Below, piece by piece: positions 39,411-52,062 of a DNA stretch of 64,000 bases. Made by a program: the position numbers and the translations under genes. The DNA comes from Actinernus sp. WN-2022 (Eukaryota; Cnidaria; Anthozoa; Actiniaria; Actinernidae): positions 1,302,001-1,366,000 of the forward strand of contig JAOWCC010000569.1 in assembly GCA_030867875.1 (NCBI GenBank), in the 5' to 3' direction. The stretch's first letter is position 1. Each line of letters opens with the position of its first letter. The notes below the pieces were generated by a model. It did not search any database. It was not told where the DNA came from and saw only the letters and a list, made by a program, of their open reading frames with translations.

Positions 39411-41860
39411 TTCCCTAATTGACTTTTAGCCTCTCATAGGTGACTAATAATCACAATACACTGTCACGAGATTGATACTAACAAAGTTTTTCATATTCTT
39501 CAATGGTACAGTAGTAAAAGGTGATACTCCTAAAATGTCACAGAACCTATTTCAGAGTGCTTGCTATTATATTTCCTTTCTTCAATTTCTTTCTTATTAC
39601 GTACCACGGCAATAAAGCGTACAAAAGGGACACCTCTTTCTCGAGCACTTCTGGATCCGCCCATGAAGATAAGGAATACGTATGTGTATAAAGAAATAAC
39701 GTGTAACTCTTTACAGAATTACAGTTCCCACTTCCTGTGTTTCCTTGACCGTGTTATCCTTTAGCTTGAAATCAAGTACAGGACTTTACTAGTTGAAACA
39801 GCTTTAAGCTGTATAGGGTTTCTTACGTCTTGTCGTGATATCGGAAAAGTCAAGGTTAAAATAAATGCAGATATCTCGCAACGCAGACACGCTGAATGCA
39901 CCACTCAGCTTGGGCCTTGAGAGACAAGGTCGCAAATGTTATTTGTGGATGAAGGAGTTCCACGTTCCTTGTTACCCATCTTCGCATGTCCTCTAAGGCT
40001 TCGCCCCTCCTGTCTAGCGCTACATTCGTCCGCTTCTTCCTCCTGAGCTTCAACATCAACACTGCTTTTTGACGCCAGGCTAGAAAAGAAACTCGTAATT
40101 TGTGAAAACAAACGAGTTCCGTTACCATCTTTAGCACATCTCATATCCTTTGCAACTGTAGATGGGTCAACCTTTCTTCCCGTCGTTTTATCAATTTCAA
40201 ATCTTTTTAAAGGACTTTAGAATCTCCCTGCATGACCGGCACAAAACTTGAACATGAAAGAATATTACGCGCGGTGTTAATAAAAATGTGTGTTTAATTG
40301 GCTAAAAGAAGCAAGATATCAATATACCCTTTTCAGGCCCGGGTCACGTGACCTTTTTAGCCAGTCAATCAAAACAAATGGCGCTAGAACAACATGGATG
40401 CCAGAAATGGAAAGAGCAAGCCAAACTTAGTAAAAATCTCTATCCGCCTTTGGTAATTTCTCTTTTTCGTCTTTTCCGTGACCATGCAGTTATCTCTTGG
40501 GGAATACTATAATGGTTGCTTTTTTATGAAGCCGCTCGGGCAAGTTCCACTTAAGTTCCGCAAAGTGACTTGTGGTTGGAATTGGCTTTGGTACATGATA
40601 ATAAAGGCACTATCTTTGTCGAATGCTTCCAGCAACACGCTTTCATTTTATTTCGAGATAGGAAAACAATAGGTTAGACATGGCATTCCCACGGCTATTT
40701 GTGCATAAATTAAATTTTTAAAAAATAATTTTTAGTATCGTCTCTTGTAAACTGATATAAAGCAATTCATATATAAATAATGGAAGACATTTACGTCCTT
40801 AAAACCAAAATGTAATGTTTAAAATATATTTTCTTGCTGAATGTTGGTCAAAGGATGCAAAGTATTGTAAGATTATCGCTGTCACGCAACATTAGTGAGT
40901 CAGTGATCATTTGTAGGTATTTTTCAATAAACTCTATCACTTACTTTCAAGCAAAACAAACATAAGAGGATATCTTATAGAATTTCGCTGAATCTGATGT
41001 CACGCCATTGTTTACCCAAGCATAATTTTTCGCCGAAATGGCTATAAATAGAGTATCAAAATCGCGCAGAGCGAAGTGGATAAAACAGTTTGCCCATGCA
41101 GAGATTTCTCTTCATATTCTGATAGAATGCTATCTAACACAGCTTCGTATATCAGTTTTAAAGAATTTGGAGACAGGGCACATACTTAACGCCAGCCGTT
41201 TTCCCGTGACACAATTTGCTGAATAGAAGCTAGCAAATTATGGTCCTTGTTAAAATAAAATTATCGCTCTAAAACAATACAGAAACCAAAACATTATGCA
41301 ATCATCAGAACGATGGATGCCTAAAGATCAAATAGAAACCATCGTTGAAACCACCAGAGTCAGTTTTGCGACACGAGCCGGGTTTATTTTCGGAAAATTT
41401 CATCTCTTTTAAAGCCAATTTCTCAGCGATTTCTCGCGAACTCGAATTTTCCATTTTCTCGCCAAACGAAGCAAAATTTTACCAAACTAACAACAGCTCA
41501 TTTGGTTTCACTCTAGAGCCTACTTACAGAGATAATATGAATGAAAACAATTTTTCGACTTGTGCCACGGTTTGGTCGATTCTTACAGAAAGTCATTCTT
41601 AAGTTTGTGACTTTAATATTATTAATACTACAATTTGTTTTCAAACTAACACCTCAACAATTATTGAGATCTAAAAGGGGGCTGCCTGACTTGATAAATA
41701 CCGGAGGTACGTACAAGGGGGGCTTTAGGTGTTTTTCACTGATATTTTTCTCTGCTATTGGGGGAGGGGGCTGAAAAGGTTCACCAGATGGATAGGGCTA
41801 TGGAAATTTTACACTTCCAATCTTGATATCTTCATGCCCTTTTATATTAATGTTTTTTAA
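39411..41860. other. AT-rich intergenic DNA
   Basis: No gene is supported. A minus-strand frame at 39905-40144 begins with ATG but has no recognised domain. Confidence 0.45.
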
Positions 41861-42490
41861 AGGTTGTCTTGATCAAACATTTGTACCTGATTTTGCCCAA
41901 ATTTTAACAAAAAATATACAATTTATTGATACAACCGAAAATGTCAACATATTGACCCTATCACACATACATGCATGTATACTAATGACATAATTGTAAC
42001 ATAAGTCAACCCCACTTTTTTCACATTTTGCACCATAATACTTGAAATGTAGTTGAACAATTTTTTTAAATGACTGGAAACTGTTCAGACTTTTATCAAA
42101 ATCCCTTGGGCAGATTAGTCGGCGAAAAATTAGGGCTATCAATATCACACCTTACTAATGTGTCAAAGTTGAAAGGACCGTAGCTTTCAGCCAATATAAG
42201 TGATTAGATTCCTAACTGGTTAAAATTATTTCCCAAAGCTTACTAAATATTGATGCCACATAAAATTGTGGTAGAAAACAGTCAGAAAATAAGTTTAATA
42301 TTTCTTTTGACAGGGTAAAAATGTTGAAAAATGGCAAAAACCTCAAAATCTACATATTTCAGAGAAATTAAAAAAAAGGTTTTTGAGCATTAAATTCAAT
42401 CTTTCATAAGAATAACACCAATTTATCTACTATTGGAAATATGATATTTAAAAGAGAACCACACCAGAGCCGAGGTTTTGGATACTGGTT
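41861..42490. repeat. Left arm of a diverged ~600-bp inverted repeat
   Basis: The reverse complement of this segment aligns with 52528-53110; examples are TTATGAAAGATTGAATTTAA, AGTCTGAACAGTTTCCAGT and TTGACTTATGT. The arms look about 70% alike by eye and flank the DIRS-like retrotransposon. Confidence 0.65.
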
Positions 42491-42828
42491 TGTTTACTAA
42501 TCTAGAGTGGCCACAGCTGACTATCGGAATGATGCACCAGGGGGTAAAAGGGATAACTAATTTCTGTAAAAAATGTGTAGGTTGTCACAGAAACTGGTTC
42601 TTCATTGTATATGTTGGTAATTATGATAATTTGTTGACTTTTGAATGCATGTGCATATGCCATTAGTCAACTCAGTAGTTGCTATTGATGTAAACAAAGC
42701 ACTATTCAAACCTCATTGAATATTCATGACCCCTCGTAATGACGTCATTAGCATTATGTAAGCAACTTAATGATATGCATCTGTGTCAGTTAAGCTAACA
42801 AGTCACGGAGTCAACAACTCGCTACTCT

Positions 42829-43071
42829 ATGGCAGACCAGTGGCGTCCTATTCCGGTCAACAACGAAGAAGTTGTGGAAATTGTACAGGCTTTACGGCCC
42901 AACGTGGTTAATGCGACGAATAATCCTATCTCTGAGGCGGCTTCAGCTTCTTCAGGCCCGGCGAACTCTCAACAGGACTCGGCGGCTTCGCGACAAGATT
43001 CTGTTAATTCACAAACCCCGGTAAACTCTGAGAAAACTGGTGAAACTAACAAGGCAGAAGGAACTTTGGAG
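42829..43071 (+). CDS. DIRS gag-like ORF1, exon 1
   Basis: Starts at the ATG at 42829, just after repeat A1, and encodes 81 residues, polar and Ser/Asn/Gln-rich (SSGPANSQQDSAASRQDS). It ends at a donor TTGGAG|GTGAGA in phase 0. The acceptor TATTCCCAG|GTG at 43938 opens exon 2 in the same phase. Confidence 0.65.
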
Positions 43072-43937
43072 GTGAGAATTATAGCTTAATTCTTCTAGTT
43101 GCTCTTTATTCGTTGGGTTATAACGAGCTTGTTGTAGGCGTAATATTTATCGGATTGTTGGTCGTTTCTTTCGCAAGCACATGGCTGGTAATTTATGCAA
43201 GGATGCTCATTCTGGCATGATGGTCTAGTATTATGTCTTAGCTCTTTTATGGAACTACTTTGGGGTGAGCTACACCCCTCTTTTCATTTTCCGGACGCGA
43301 CTGGTCTTCTTGAATTTTATTTGTGCTTTGCTCATACCCTCCTATATTGCATTCGTTGTTGTCAGAGAACAGAGAGAGGATCTGGATATTCGACCAACGG
43401 AAGGTGGTGAAGCTTTTAGGTATAGGATGTGGCTGTGTGCCCACCAAAGAGGTGTGGCTGTGTGTCCACTAAAGTGTGTGGCTGTGTGCCCACCCAAGAG
43501 GTGTGGTTGTGTGTACACCTAGAAGTGTGGTTGGGTGCCCACAAAAATGTGTGGACGTGTGCTCACAAAAGACGGGGTTGGGTGCCCACAAAGAGGTGTG
43601 ACTGTGGGCCTACAAAAAGATGTGGCTGTGTGCCCACAAAGGAGATGTGGCTGTATGCTTACCAGAGGCGTGGCAGTGCGCCACACAAGGGATAACGCTG
43701 CAAATAGCTATTGTGGCATTAGTGTTGAAGTTAAGAGTAACCCTCTGATGAGGCTGGAAGCTAGGCGTGGCAGTTAGATAGAGACCCGGAACTCGAAGTC
43801 TCTAGAGTGAAACCAAAATATGTAGGGAATATGGGGTCCTGTTTATGGAATAAATGTTGGCTGATATTAATTTATGCAAATTTAGATGAGTTGATTTCAG
43901 CCTAAAGTTATGGTGTGCAATTTTCTGTTATTCCCAG
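43072..43937 (+). repeat. gag intron holding a ~30-bp minisatellite
   Basis: The predicted 866-base intron contains at 43428-43690 about nine degenerate copies of a ~29-bp unit around GTGTGGCTGTGTGCCCACAA. Long open frames rich in CGCVPTK in this part are by-products of the repeat. Confidence 0.6.
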
Positions 43938-44260
43938 GTGAACGAGCAACTGTTGCAGTTGAGAAAGGAGTTACAAGAAATGAAACAGTCGGCGGATGCT
44001 CAAATGGTTAAAACCAGTCTTCAGTTCCTCATTGCGAAGCCCTCGGAGCTGTTCGACCCGTACGCTTCGCTGGCGGCCTTGGAGCACCTAGTAACTGTGG
44101 CGAAAGAAAAGAAAGACCCTGAGTCGGAGAAGTACTCAATTGTCCTCCGCCAATGCCGCCCCTTAGTCGGAAGCAAGGCGTTACAGGGTGTTCTTCTAAA
44201 ATTAGTAGCGTCGAAACAAGAAGCAGAGGTTGCAAAAGTTATCGAGAAGGCACTGAAGGC
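43938..44260 (+). CDS. DIRS gag-like ORF1, exon 2 first part
   Basis: Continues gag after the intron (VNEQLLQLRKELQEMKQS, SLQFLIAKPSELFDPYASLA, LVGSKALQGVLLKLVASKQ), a helical capsid-like region. It is interrupted at 44260 by the 3.6-kb transposon. The same frame resumes at 47871-47882, since the 12-base duplication repeats the codons at the break. Confidence 0.65.
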
Positions 44261-44379
44261 ATTCTCGTTCCCAGTGCCTCTTCAACTAACTGACAAATCA
44301 GAGGCTCTGGTAAGACACGAAACCGGATGTCCTAGATTCTAGGACATTGAAACTGCGCATGCTCTTTGCATTCTCAGTA

Positions 44380-44707
44380 ATGGCGGACTTCATCGAAGCT
44401 ATTCAGTTCGCACTTACAAAGCTAAATACAGTTTTCTTTAAAAAGTAAGCAGTTGGAAGCTATTCGTGTAATTAGTTTAGATAAGGACTGATTCTGTGTC
44501 CTTCAGACCGGGTATGGGAAGTCGTTTATTTACCAAAGTTTACCGTTTGTGTTTGATGCACTTCAAGTTCAAGGATCATCCAAGTCCAACTCAATCGTGG
44601 TCGTTGTATCTCCCCTGCACGCAATTATCGAGGAGAAAATTTCTAAACATAGGGCGAAAGGGCTTCAGTGTGCTGTGTTGAGGATTGCTGAGGACTTTGA
44701 AGTTACG
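44380..44707 (+). pseudogene. RecQ-like DNA helicase, 5' exon, damaged
   Basis: Starts MADFIEAIQFALTKLN at 44380, then shifts frame near 44436-44440 (TTTCTTTAAAAAG), continues as KSKQLEAIRVISLDKD, meets a TGA (44489-44491) and goes on to the Walker A motif QTGYGKSFIYQ, then SIVVVVSPLHAI, as in RecQ-family superfamily 2 helicases, which unwind DNA 3' to 5'. It ends at a donor ACG|GTAATT. Motifs after Ia are not found downstream, so only the first exon is present. It begins 120 bases inside the left terminal repeat, the place expected of an element-encoded gene. Confidence 0.75.
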
Positions 44708-45148
44708 GTAATTTGAAACACCCTGAGAATATGTGCCTTAATTGGCCTTGCCATAATTTGATAACAGCAGTTTATACAATATATGAGGCTGAAGTTGCCA
44801 TAATTCAAGCTGAGTGCAAAGTGGATTTGTATTGTACTTGGATTGCTGTACCATTATTTTGTATAATTGCCATTGTCTTATTTTTCTACTTTATACAACA
44901 AGTAAAGACAGAGGTTTGTGCAGATAAAAATAGTTTTCTTGAAATGAGGTAATTTCCTTACCCCAGTTATGGTCAGGCTACATTGCATTACATTGTATAA
45001 ATTCGATCAAATGTTAAACGAAATTTGTGAACAAGATTTTGAATAACTACTTAAAGTATACGTGCTCCAAATAGGAGTCTTTCCTGCTGGTCCTCAGTGG
45101 TTGAATGTTATCAAGACATTTGAAATATGGGTTCAGAAATCAAAGTAA

Positions 45149-45663
45149 GGGACCGGTCATTATTTATGAAGGAACGGGGGGGGGGGGGTGGTGGGGAATA
45201 GGCTACTGGTGGGTCATGTGCATTTTCTTTAGTCAATAAGGGGTGGGTCATGTTATTCTGAGTAGTAAAGAAGGGGGGGTTGTGATGCAAAATGTTATTA
45301 CCACCAACCGAGAAAACAACCCAAAGTGGATGCAGAATGGTTATGTGCAGTACTAAACCTATTTGACTATCAACACTATCGTAGATTTACATCTTCCAAC
45401 AGTGTTCCACAGGTAAGATCACATCGCTTACGACATGGTCTCGTAGTGCCAGCCCTGATCCGCTTGCCCAATACCTATTAGAATGGTTCACCGGAACAAT
45501 GTGTGTTGTGTGTGTTGGGGGATCCCCCCTCTCATGGACTTAGAGAGGGGGATCACTTGTCATTTTCAGGCCTGAGGAAGGGGGGGGGGGGGCTTTAGTG
45601 AATTTTGTCTTTAATAATATTATTTTTTCCCGACCCCCTCCTTCATAAATAATGACCGGTCCC
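45149..45663. mobile_element. MITE with TAA duplication
   Basis: Ends GGGACCGGTCATTATTTATG and its reverse complement, flanked by TAA at 45146-45148 and 45664-45666. The G-rich internal runs (45176-45190 and around 45580) are part of it. It resembles a Harbinger-type MITE. Confidence 0.75.
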
Positions 45664-46911
45664 TAAGTGTGTTCTGGCATATATACTAGTAAACTTGTGG
45701 TGGCCATATACAATTTTAGCCAACTTGTATATTAATTATGACCTCTACATAACTTTTTACAAAGAAAATAGGACTAAATTGCATTGTTTTAATTTTGACA
45801 AATAGATTCTGAATATAAGGTTTTTCATCATCAATAGCATTAAGTTCACTGCCCATAACTTCTAAATATATAAAAAGTGACAGCATTTATAAGAAAAGGA
45901 TATTTTGCAGTAAATCTGGTAGATCTGCTATTTAGTATAGACATTTTATGGTACGGCAGCTGGACTTGACCGGCCTGCACTGATACAAACTCTCTTTCTA
46001 TGAATATGAATAGCTTTTGATTATCATGCTAACTAGATACAAAGCTCTAACTAAGCTGACTCAACTCCAGCCTCAATATCACAAAAGGCTTGGTTGCCTT
46101 TCAAAATGGTGGTCCCAGAACTATAAAATAATAATAGGATTACTGTATGAACACAACTGAATATACCCTGTGTGAACTTAAACTATCTTGGGAATTCTTC
46201 TTCCTTGAATAAGTATAACGATGGAAACTTTATGGGGGGTGGGTGAATATATGGAGTGGGCTCTTTATAATAAATAGTTTGGTCAGTTAAAAGGGGAGCT
46301 CTTGAAAGTGACTGGAGTTACAAGAGGGGATTGGGATTGTCCAATGCTACAGGGGTGGGGGTGCTTAAAAAGCTGAAGAGATGGAAAGGGGATACAACAA
46401 TTGTACACTCCCAATGTCAATAACTTCATCACCCTCCCTTCCTCCTCCCTTCCTCCCCCCTCCCCATGTCATATAAATAAACTTTTGTAAGCTTCAAAAG
46501 GGATATAAAAACTTCTAATTCATATGGGAAATTCATGATTTGATTTTCTATTTGATAGATTTGTACCAGCCTTTCAAGTTACCCATGCTTTATTTCCTGC
46601 AAAGATCTCTGCACTGCTAATGCATTTGTCCTAGGTTCACAGGGATGGCGGATGTGGGGTTAAAATAATATTTTGCCTAGTTACTTCTCAGTCAGTTTAA
46701 GACTATAACTTGGTCACTGGCTCAATGACAATTTTTACCCCCCTCCCCACCCCTCCAACTTGAAGTTTTGCTCTGCCGTCCCTGGTTCAATGTAGACTCC
46801 TAACTTGTGCTTGATGTAGGCCAGGGCAAAGGGAAACTGTCTCATATTTGGCTAATTTCATGTATTAATTCAACTGGCTTGTTTGTCACACTAAGACATC
46901 AGGGCCTGGTT

Positions 46912-47043
46912 GTTCGAAGCAAGGTTAAGCGCTAACCAGGGGTTAAATCGCTAATCCTGGGTTAAACTGTACATGTACAGATTACAATTATTACAGATTT
47001 AGCGCTAACCTAGGGTTAAAGTTAACCTTGCTTCGAACAACCG
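46912..47043. repeat. ~130-bp foldback MITE
   Basis: CCTGGTTGTTCGAAGCAAGG at the left pairs with CCTTGCTTCGAACAACCGGG at the right, with further internal pairing (GCGCTAACC/GGTTAGCGC). Confidence 0.75.
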
Positions 47044-47652
47044 GGACCTGTGTACTACTAGTCCTCAATATTGCTATAAGACTTGCTTTGTACTATAAAT
47101 CACTGGTACATAAAATCCATCATCAGTAAAAAGGAGAGGTTGGGTTGAAAATTGACTGCGATGAGGTATGAAGCATAGATTAATTGGCACAGATTACAAG
47201 ACAATTTTATAGCTTAATATAATTTTTAAAAACACTGGATGTACCTGTTTTGTTGTGCCTTTCAGTGTCATCATTAAATTATTTATACTGTTTAACTGAT
47301 CGTTATATCTCTATAAAGTTACACCTGATCATGGAGAGCACAAGACTTGGATGAATTACTGAGTGGGCTAGTGCTTGAAAAAGATATAATAATTTCAATT
47401 AATTTCACATTAAAAATATTTACAGAACTGCACATTTAATATTAGCGGTTACTGTTCGAATTGTAAGTCGAATTTTTATGTTGGCTAGCACTTTAAGTGT
47501 TAGCAATTCAACTCCTAGTTCCCTTTGCTTTTGCAATGAGAGTTCTTTATCAGCAAACGTTCGGTTGGCCATATGCATCAAAAGCAACGTACCTTGGCTC
47601 CACGAGTGTGTGTTATCAGTTTCGTTCGGCTAGTAGGCAAAGAAAAACTTAC

Positions 47653-47769
47653 TTGACTTTTGAATAAAATCGTTCTTCTGTTCACTACAAAATACTCGTT
47701 CTCATGCAGGAGATTTTCGTAAAACCGGAAGAAAGCGCTATGCGCAGCAACTGTTTTATTTTTCTTCAT
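47653..47769 (-). CDS. Possible first exon at the right end of the RecQ element
   Basis: On the minus strand an ATG at 47769, about 40 bases inside the right terminal repeat, opens MKKNKTVAAHSAFFRFYENL and ends after 39 codons at a strong donor GTCAA|GTAAGT. Placement mirrors the RecQ exon at the other end. No homology is recognised, and downstream exons are not seen, so it is speculative. Confidence 0.35.
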
Positions 47770-47870
47770 CGCGCAGCCGATTTGGCTAGCCAATCAAATT
47801 AGAGCCTGGTTTGTGTCTTACCAGAGCCTCTGATTTTTCAGTTAGTTGAAGAGGCACTGAGAACGAGAAT

Positions 47871-48045
47871 GGCACTGAAGGCGGTGAACCAGCAAAAAGG
47901 CGGAAGAGAGCCTGGAAGGGCACGGCCCTCACCATATCCGAGAGGAAGGGAGAGGAGAGCTTTCAATCTGAAATGCTTCTCTTGCGGAAAGATGGGCCAT
48001 ATAGCCAAGTTCTGTCCGTTTGGGCAGGCTTCACCGGGTTCTAGC
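47871..48045 (+). CDS. DIRS gag-like ORF1, C-terminal part with CCHC zinc knuckle
   Basis: Resumes gag after the insertion: LKAVNQQKGGREPGRARPSP and the knuckle CFSCGKMGHIAKFC, which binds nucleic acid. A likely donor TCTAGC|GTAAGA at 48046 and an acceptor TTATTGCAG|CCC at 48535 would remove a 490-base intron with a CA repeat; without splicing the frame stops at 48063. Confidence 0.6.
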
Positions 48046-48535
48046 GTAAGAAAAGAGATGTAGCTTAGAGTACTGGATAATCGAGAAGTTAAAGTACTGT
48101 AAAGTAATGTAAAGAAAAATGTGGATTAAGGACTGGACACTGGATAATCGATAGACTATGTAATATAAATGAGTATGGCAAATAATGTTAATAAAAGAAG
48201 GAACACTGATATGATGAAGAACAATATAATGATCTTTCCCTTACACACCATCCGCACGCACACACACACACACACAAAGGAATATGATAATCATGGTTAA
48301 GGGAATTACGGTGTATTGGAACTTTAACGGGTTGTTTATTGCAAAGCGTGGCGTGTTTTGTTTATTTTCCGTAACCTTTGATCGGTGGGATGACCCAGCA
48401 AGCGTTTTGTCTTATAATGCATTCCCTTGTTGCCACGAATTCTCGGGCAGATGGGTCGTTTCCTCCGGGCTTGGGTTTCATCTAGGGGTACCGTAACTCT
48501 TGGTTAAGCACCCTTCTCCTTTTGCCTTATTGCAG

Positions 48536-49610
48536 CCCAAGAAAAAAGGCAAAGGCGGGAACAGCAATTTGACCCAATCACGGCTTGTCAAAATGCCAAA
48601 CTTCGCAGTATTAAGTGGGTACTCCTGGATGGAACCCCAAGCTCGGAGGAAGTGACAGAGCTTCTCGTTATTACTCGGGGAGTTTGACAGAGTTCTAGAC
48701 GGAGATTTGCGACGAGTAACCGATATCCCTTTCCGAGACCCTGATTCTTTTCAGCCGGGAGAGCTCCACAAACATTTTAATACTTGGGAGGCGATATTAG
48801 ATGGTCATGAGAAGGGGGAGAAATCCTACAATGGATTAAACAGGGGCTTAACATTAATTAATTCATGAGGCGTAAAAGGCGTAAAATATGACAGCGACAC
48901 CCCCGCGACTCAGATATTTGGCAATCACGGGTCCTGCAAAGAATTTACAGATTTTATTTCAAGAACCTTAGAAGAGCGCCTACAGACAGGAGCAGTCCGT
49001 TTATGGGGTATAAGTCGGTGAGGTAGCCCTACCAAGGCTAGTGCTGCCATTGACCGTGGAACCTTCGAAACCAAGGTTGTGCGTTGACGCAAGATTCCTT
49101 AACTTATGGATAGGGGACACAGCCTTTTCATTAGATAAGCTAAGAGATGTGCCACGCTATGTTTATCGGGACTCACTAATGTCTAAAATAGACGACAAGT
49201 CGGGTTATGACCATATTTTTCTGACGGACGAATCTAGGCAGTATTTTGGAATCAGATGGGGGGACTGGTGGCTAGTTTGCGCACCTCTCCCATTTGGTTG
49301 GAAGAACTCGCCTTTTGTCTACCAGACAATAGGTTTGGTAGCAACAAATTACTTTAGAAGTGTGGGGATTGCTTGCTCCCTTTATATAGACGATCGCCTA
49401 AATGGTGAAATTTTCACTAATGAGGGTTATTGGTCTAAGCCTATAGGAAAGAGGGATGCTGTTTTCAGCAAACAATCTGCCGAAGCCGCCCTATATATTG
49501 TGTGTACGCTTCTGATCCAACTGGGATATGTTTTAGGTCTCAAGAAGTGCGTGTGGATGCCAGTGAACTGCATTACGAATGGAGGTTAACTCGTCTTTAT
49601 AGGCATTCCA
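48536..49610 (+). pseudogene. DIRS reverse transcriptase, frameshifted
   Basis: The reading frame changes several times. Recognisable parts are FISRTLEERLQTGAVRLWG (about 48950-49015) and the long frame 49041-49589 with KPRLCVDARFLN, the palm motif LSKIDDKSGYDH-like segment (MSKIDDKSGYDHIFL), APLPFGWKNSPFVYQ and the catalytic YIDD (SLYIDDRL). It breaks again near 49580 before the RNase H block. The enzyme would copy the element RNA; this copy cannot. Confidence 0.8.
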
Positions 49611-50720
49611 GATTCCTGCAAGTAAAAAGGCAACCTTCGCTGCGTTAAGAGAGGAGATCTTAAGGGAGGCTCCTACTCTCCCAATTAAAACGTTGCAAAG
49701 GTTCATGGGGAAAGCTATTTCGTTTTCCCTGGCATTCCCAAGCGCGAAGTTTTTCATACGTGAGATGGCAGCAGCGATTGGTTCAGCATCGTCACTTGGG
49801 GCGGTGAGAATGACTTCAGCGCTTAGCGAGGAGCTCGCCTTTTGGAGATTCTTGGACAACTGGACTGGCCATGTCCCGTGGCAGATGGAAAAACACGTGG
49901 CAGTCACAATCTCGACTGACGCGTCACAATCGAGATGGGCAGGCGTCATTTACCGAGAACCTACAGACATCGTCTTAGGAGACTTTTGGGAAGGTCACGT
50001 GGCCTCGGAGAGTATCAATGTGAAGGAGTTCTGGGCGGTTGCTATGGTGTTAGAAGCTCTGCCTAGAGATATACGCGATTGTCGAATTAACGTCCAGGTG
50101 GACAATCAAGCGGTCATACACACTTGGATCCAATAGCCAAGAGGATCTTTCATTTGACACAGGAAAGGAACCTCCAATTAAATATGACCTACGTTCCTTC
50201 GGAGTGCAACCCGGCGGACGGGTTCTCTCGGAAACTAACTGCTACGGACTCCATACTGGCACCCCAATGTTGGGATAAAGTTCAGGAGCTGTTTGGCGGA
50301 AGTCGTGGTCACAGCCTCGACTTGATGTCGCTCGATTCGAATGCTCAACGAGATCGAGACGGCAAGCCTTTACCTCATTTCACATCTTATCCCACCACAG
50401 GTTCTGCAGGGGTAGATGTATTCAGCCAGGACCTCCAAAACTGTGACGGGATGGAGTTAAACGCATATTGTTTTCCCCCGTTTGCGTTAATACACGCGCT
50501 GCTTTGTTTCCTTCAATCCCAGAAGGCAATCGCGACTATGGTGGTCCCCGGTCAGTCCCCTCGTCCAGCTTGGTGGCCGACTATAGTAGCTATGTCGTCC
50601 AGAGGTATGATCCTGGCTAAAAAAGGCGCCTGGGGTGCTCTATTGACGCCCACGAAACATGGTTTTAGACCGATAAGACTACTATTTGACTTGAGGGTTC
50701 TTCGAGTCGATAGGTTCTAA
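49611..50720 (+). pseudogene. DIRS RNase H and downstream domain, frameshifted
   Basis: First block 49615-50136: RFMGKAISFSLAFPSAKFF connection, then RNase H acidic residues in STDASQSRW and VQVDNQAVIHTW. After a shift near 50125-50136 the second block continues RNLQLNMTYVPSECNPADGF, then a domain common after RNase H in DIRS elements (SYPTTGSAGVDVFSQDL, CFPPFALIHALLCF, PAWWPTIVA). Ends at the TAA at 50718-50720. Confidence 0.75.
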
Positions 50721-50723
50721 TAT

Positions 50724-52062
50724 GTGAGACTGCCCATTGTTCCAAAGCTATACGTACTATCAGTGGGATGCCCCCGGTGCGCCTACCCTAATGACGAAAG
50801 TTTCAAGTTTTGTCAGCGTTGTGGATATCAGAGAACACTCTTCAGGAAAACACCACTTACCTTAAAGGCACCTATTAATATTCAGGACATTAAAGCTAGA
50901 AAGTCGGATTTATTAGGTCGGAGGCTAGCAACAATCAGCATTGGGAAAGGAACTCACGTTTTTTTTGGCGGGCCTTGTCCCGCCATTCGATAACCAATCA
51001 GCAACCCCGGACGCAGTTGTGGACTTCCTTATATAGAAGGATAACTTCGGGAAAACGAAAGTGCACCAGGAAGGTTGTCGTTTCTCTGGACAAAAGGGGA
51101 ATTCCCAGTGTACTTGTCCCAAGAGATTAGCCTACGGCACGGTCGATTCTTTAATAGGGAAACTCCGCTCTATATTTTGTTTGCACGGCAGGGGTTCAGA
51201 TGAATCTCCAATCCCTGGGTTTGGCAATCCAGCAGCCTCGAAAACTGTCAAAGAATATCTGACCATGATTCGAGAAGAACAGTTACGGGCTAGGATTACC
51301 CCTACCCAGGCTCAACCTTTTTTCATTGCGGACTTGTTGGCTCTTGGGTCGTATATCGTTAAGCGGCTAATGGAAGGTGATCTCTTATCTAAAGAAATAT
51401 ATGTTTTCGCAAGAGATCAGGCCTATTTCAAGACGTTTTTTGCGGGTGATCGGGCGGGAGATCTCGGGAGGATGAGAACGGAGGAAATGTTGTACTTCCC
51501 AAATAAGGAGGGCCTGCTGTTTAACCATGTCCTGACTAAGTCACTGGGGGATGGGACCTCGAACCTGTTTTCTTTAAAACGCTACTGTAAGAATGTGGCT
51601 CTCTGTCCGATCACGGCAATTAAAACATATATCGCTTTATGCGATATCATGACAACACCAATACGCCAAGGCTACCTGTTTAGACCCCTTTCTCCCCAAG
51701 GGTATGTTCAGCCATTACCGTTTGACTCATCGGCGGCGCAAGGCCGGCTACACTTTTATGTAGAAAGACTTCCGCATATATTTGGAAACAGGAAGGTAAC
51801 CTTGCATGGACTGCGCAATGGGTGCGCCATATCCTTGGCAATGGCGGGAGCAGACATCCAGACCGTAATGGATCATGTGGGTTGGAAGCCTTCCTCTATG
51901 GCCCGCCACTACATCAAGTTGAACCAAGTATTCGGATCGGGCGTTGCGGGGGATTTGTTATCTACGATGCCAGTGGACATAACAGACAACTACCGTAGAC
52001 AAAACGAGCTGCTGGGTTTTTTCCCAAGCCTTCTAAGGGTCTTTTGGAAATTTATATATTAA
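50724..52062 (+). pseudogene. DIRS tyrosine recombinase, one shift and one stop
   Basis: The integrase of the element. A zinc ribbon CPRCAYPNDESFKFCQRCGY opens it (from about 50765). The frame then shifts near 50950 and meets a TAG at 51034-51036, after which 51061-52062 is open. That part has the tyrosine recombinase residues R131 (GDRAGDLGRM), H249xxR252 (LHGLRNG), H272 (DHVGW) and nucleophile Y284 (ARHYIK). The catalytic domain is complete, but the two lesions in the N-terminal part disable the gene. Confidence 0.85.

Larger units (their letters stand above)
44261..47870. mobile_element. 3.6-kb TIR transposon carrying RecQ-like sequence
   Basis: The ends match inverted over about 60 bases: ATTCTCGTTCCCAGTGCCTC at the left, and the reverse complement of 47811-47870 (ATTCTCGTTCTCAGTGCCTC) at the right. 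GGCACTGAAGGC flanks both sides (44249-44260 and 47871-47882), an apparent 12-bp duplication; part could be chance, with 9-11 bp as alternatives. Removing the insert and one duplicate restores the gag frame. Just inside the left end starts a RecQ-like helicase gene, and just inside the right end, on the other strand, a second possible first exon. Smaller MITEs lie inside. Confidence 0.85.

Noticed and set aside
39905..40144. 79-codon minus-strand gene
   Set aside because: Starts with ATG but has no domain, neighbour or splice context to support it.
43428..43695. Cys-rich protein (CGCVPTK repeats) or CRISPR-like array
   Set aside because: Degenerate ~29-bp minisatellite inside a predicted intron; no unique spacers between repeats.
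44713..44952. Membrane protein ORF downstream of the RecQ exon
   Set aside because: It lies in the predicted intron after a donor site and has only generic hydrophobic sequence.
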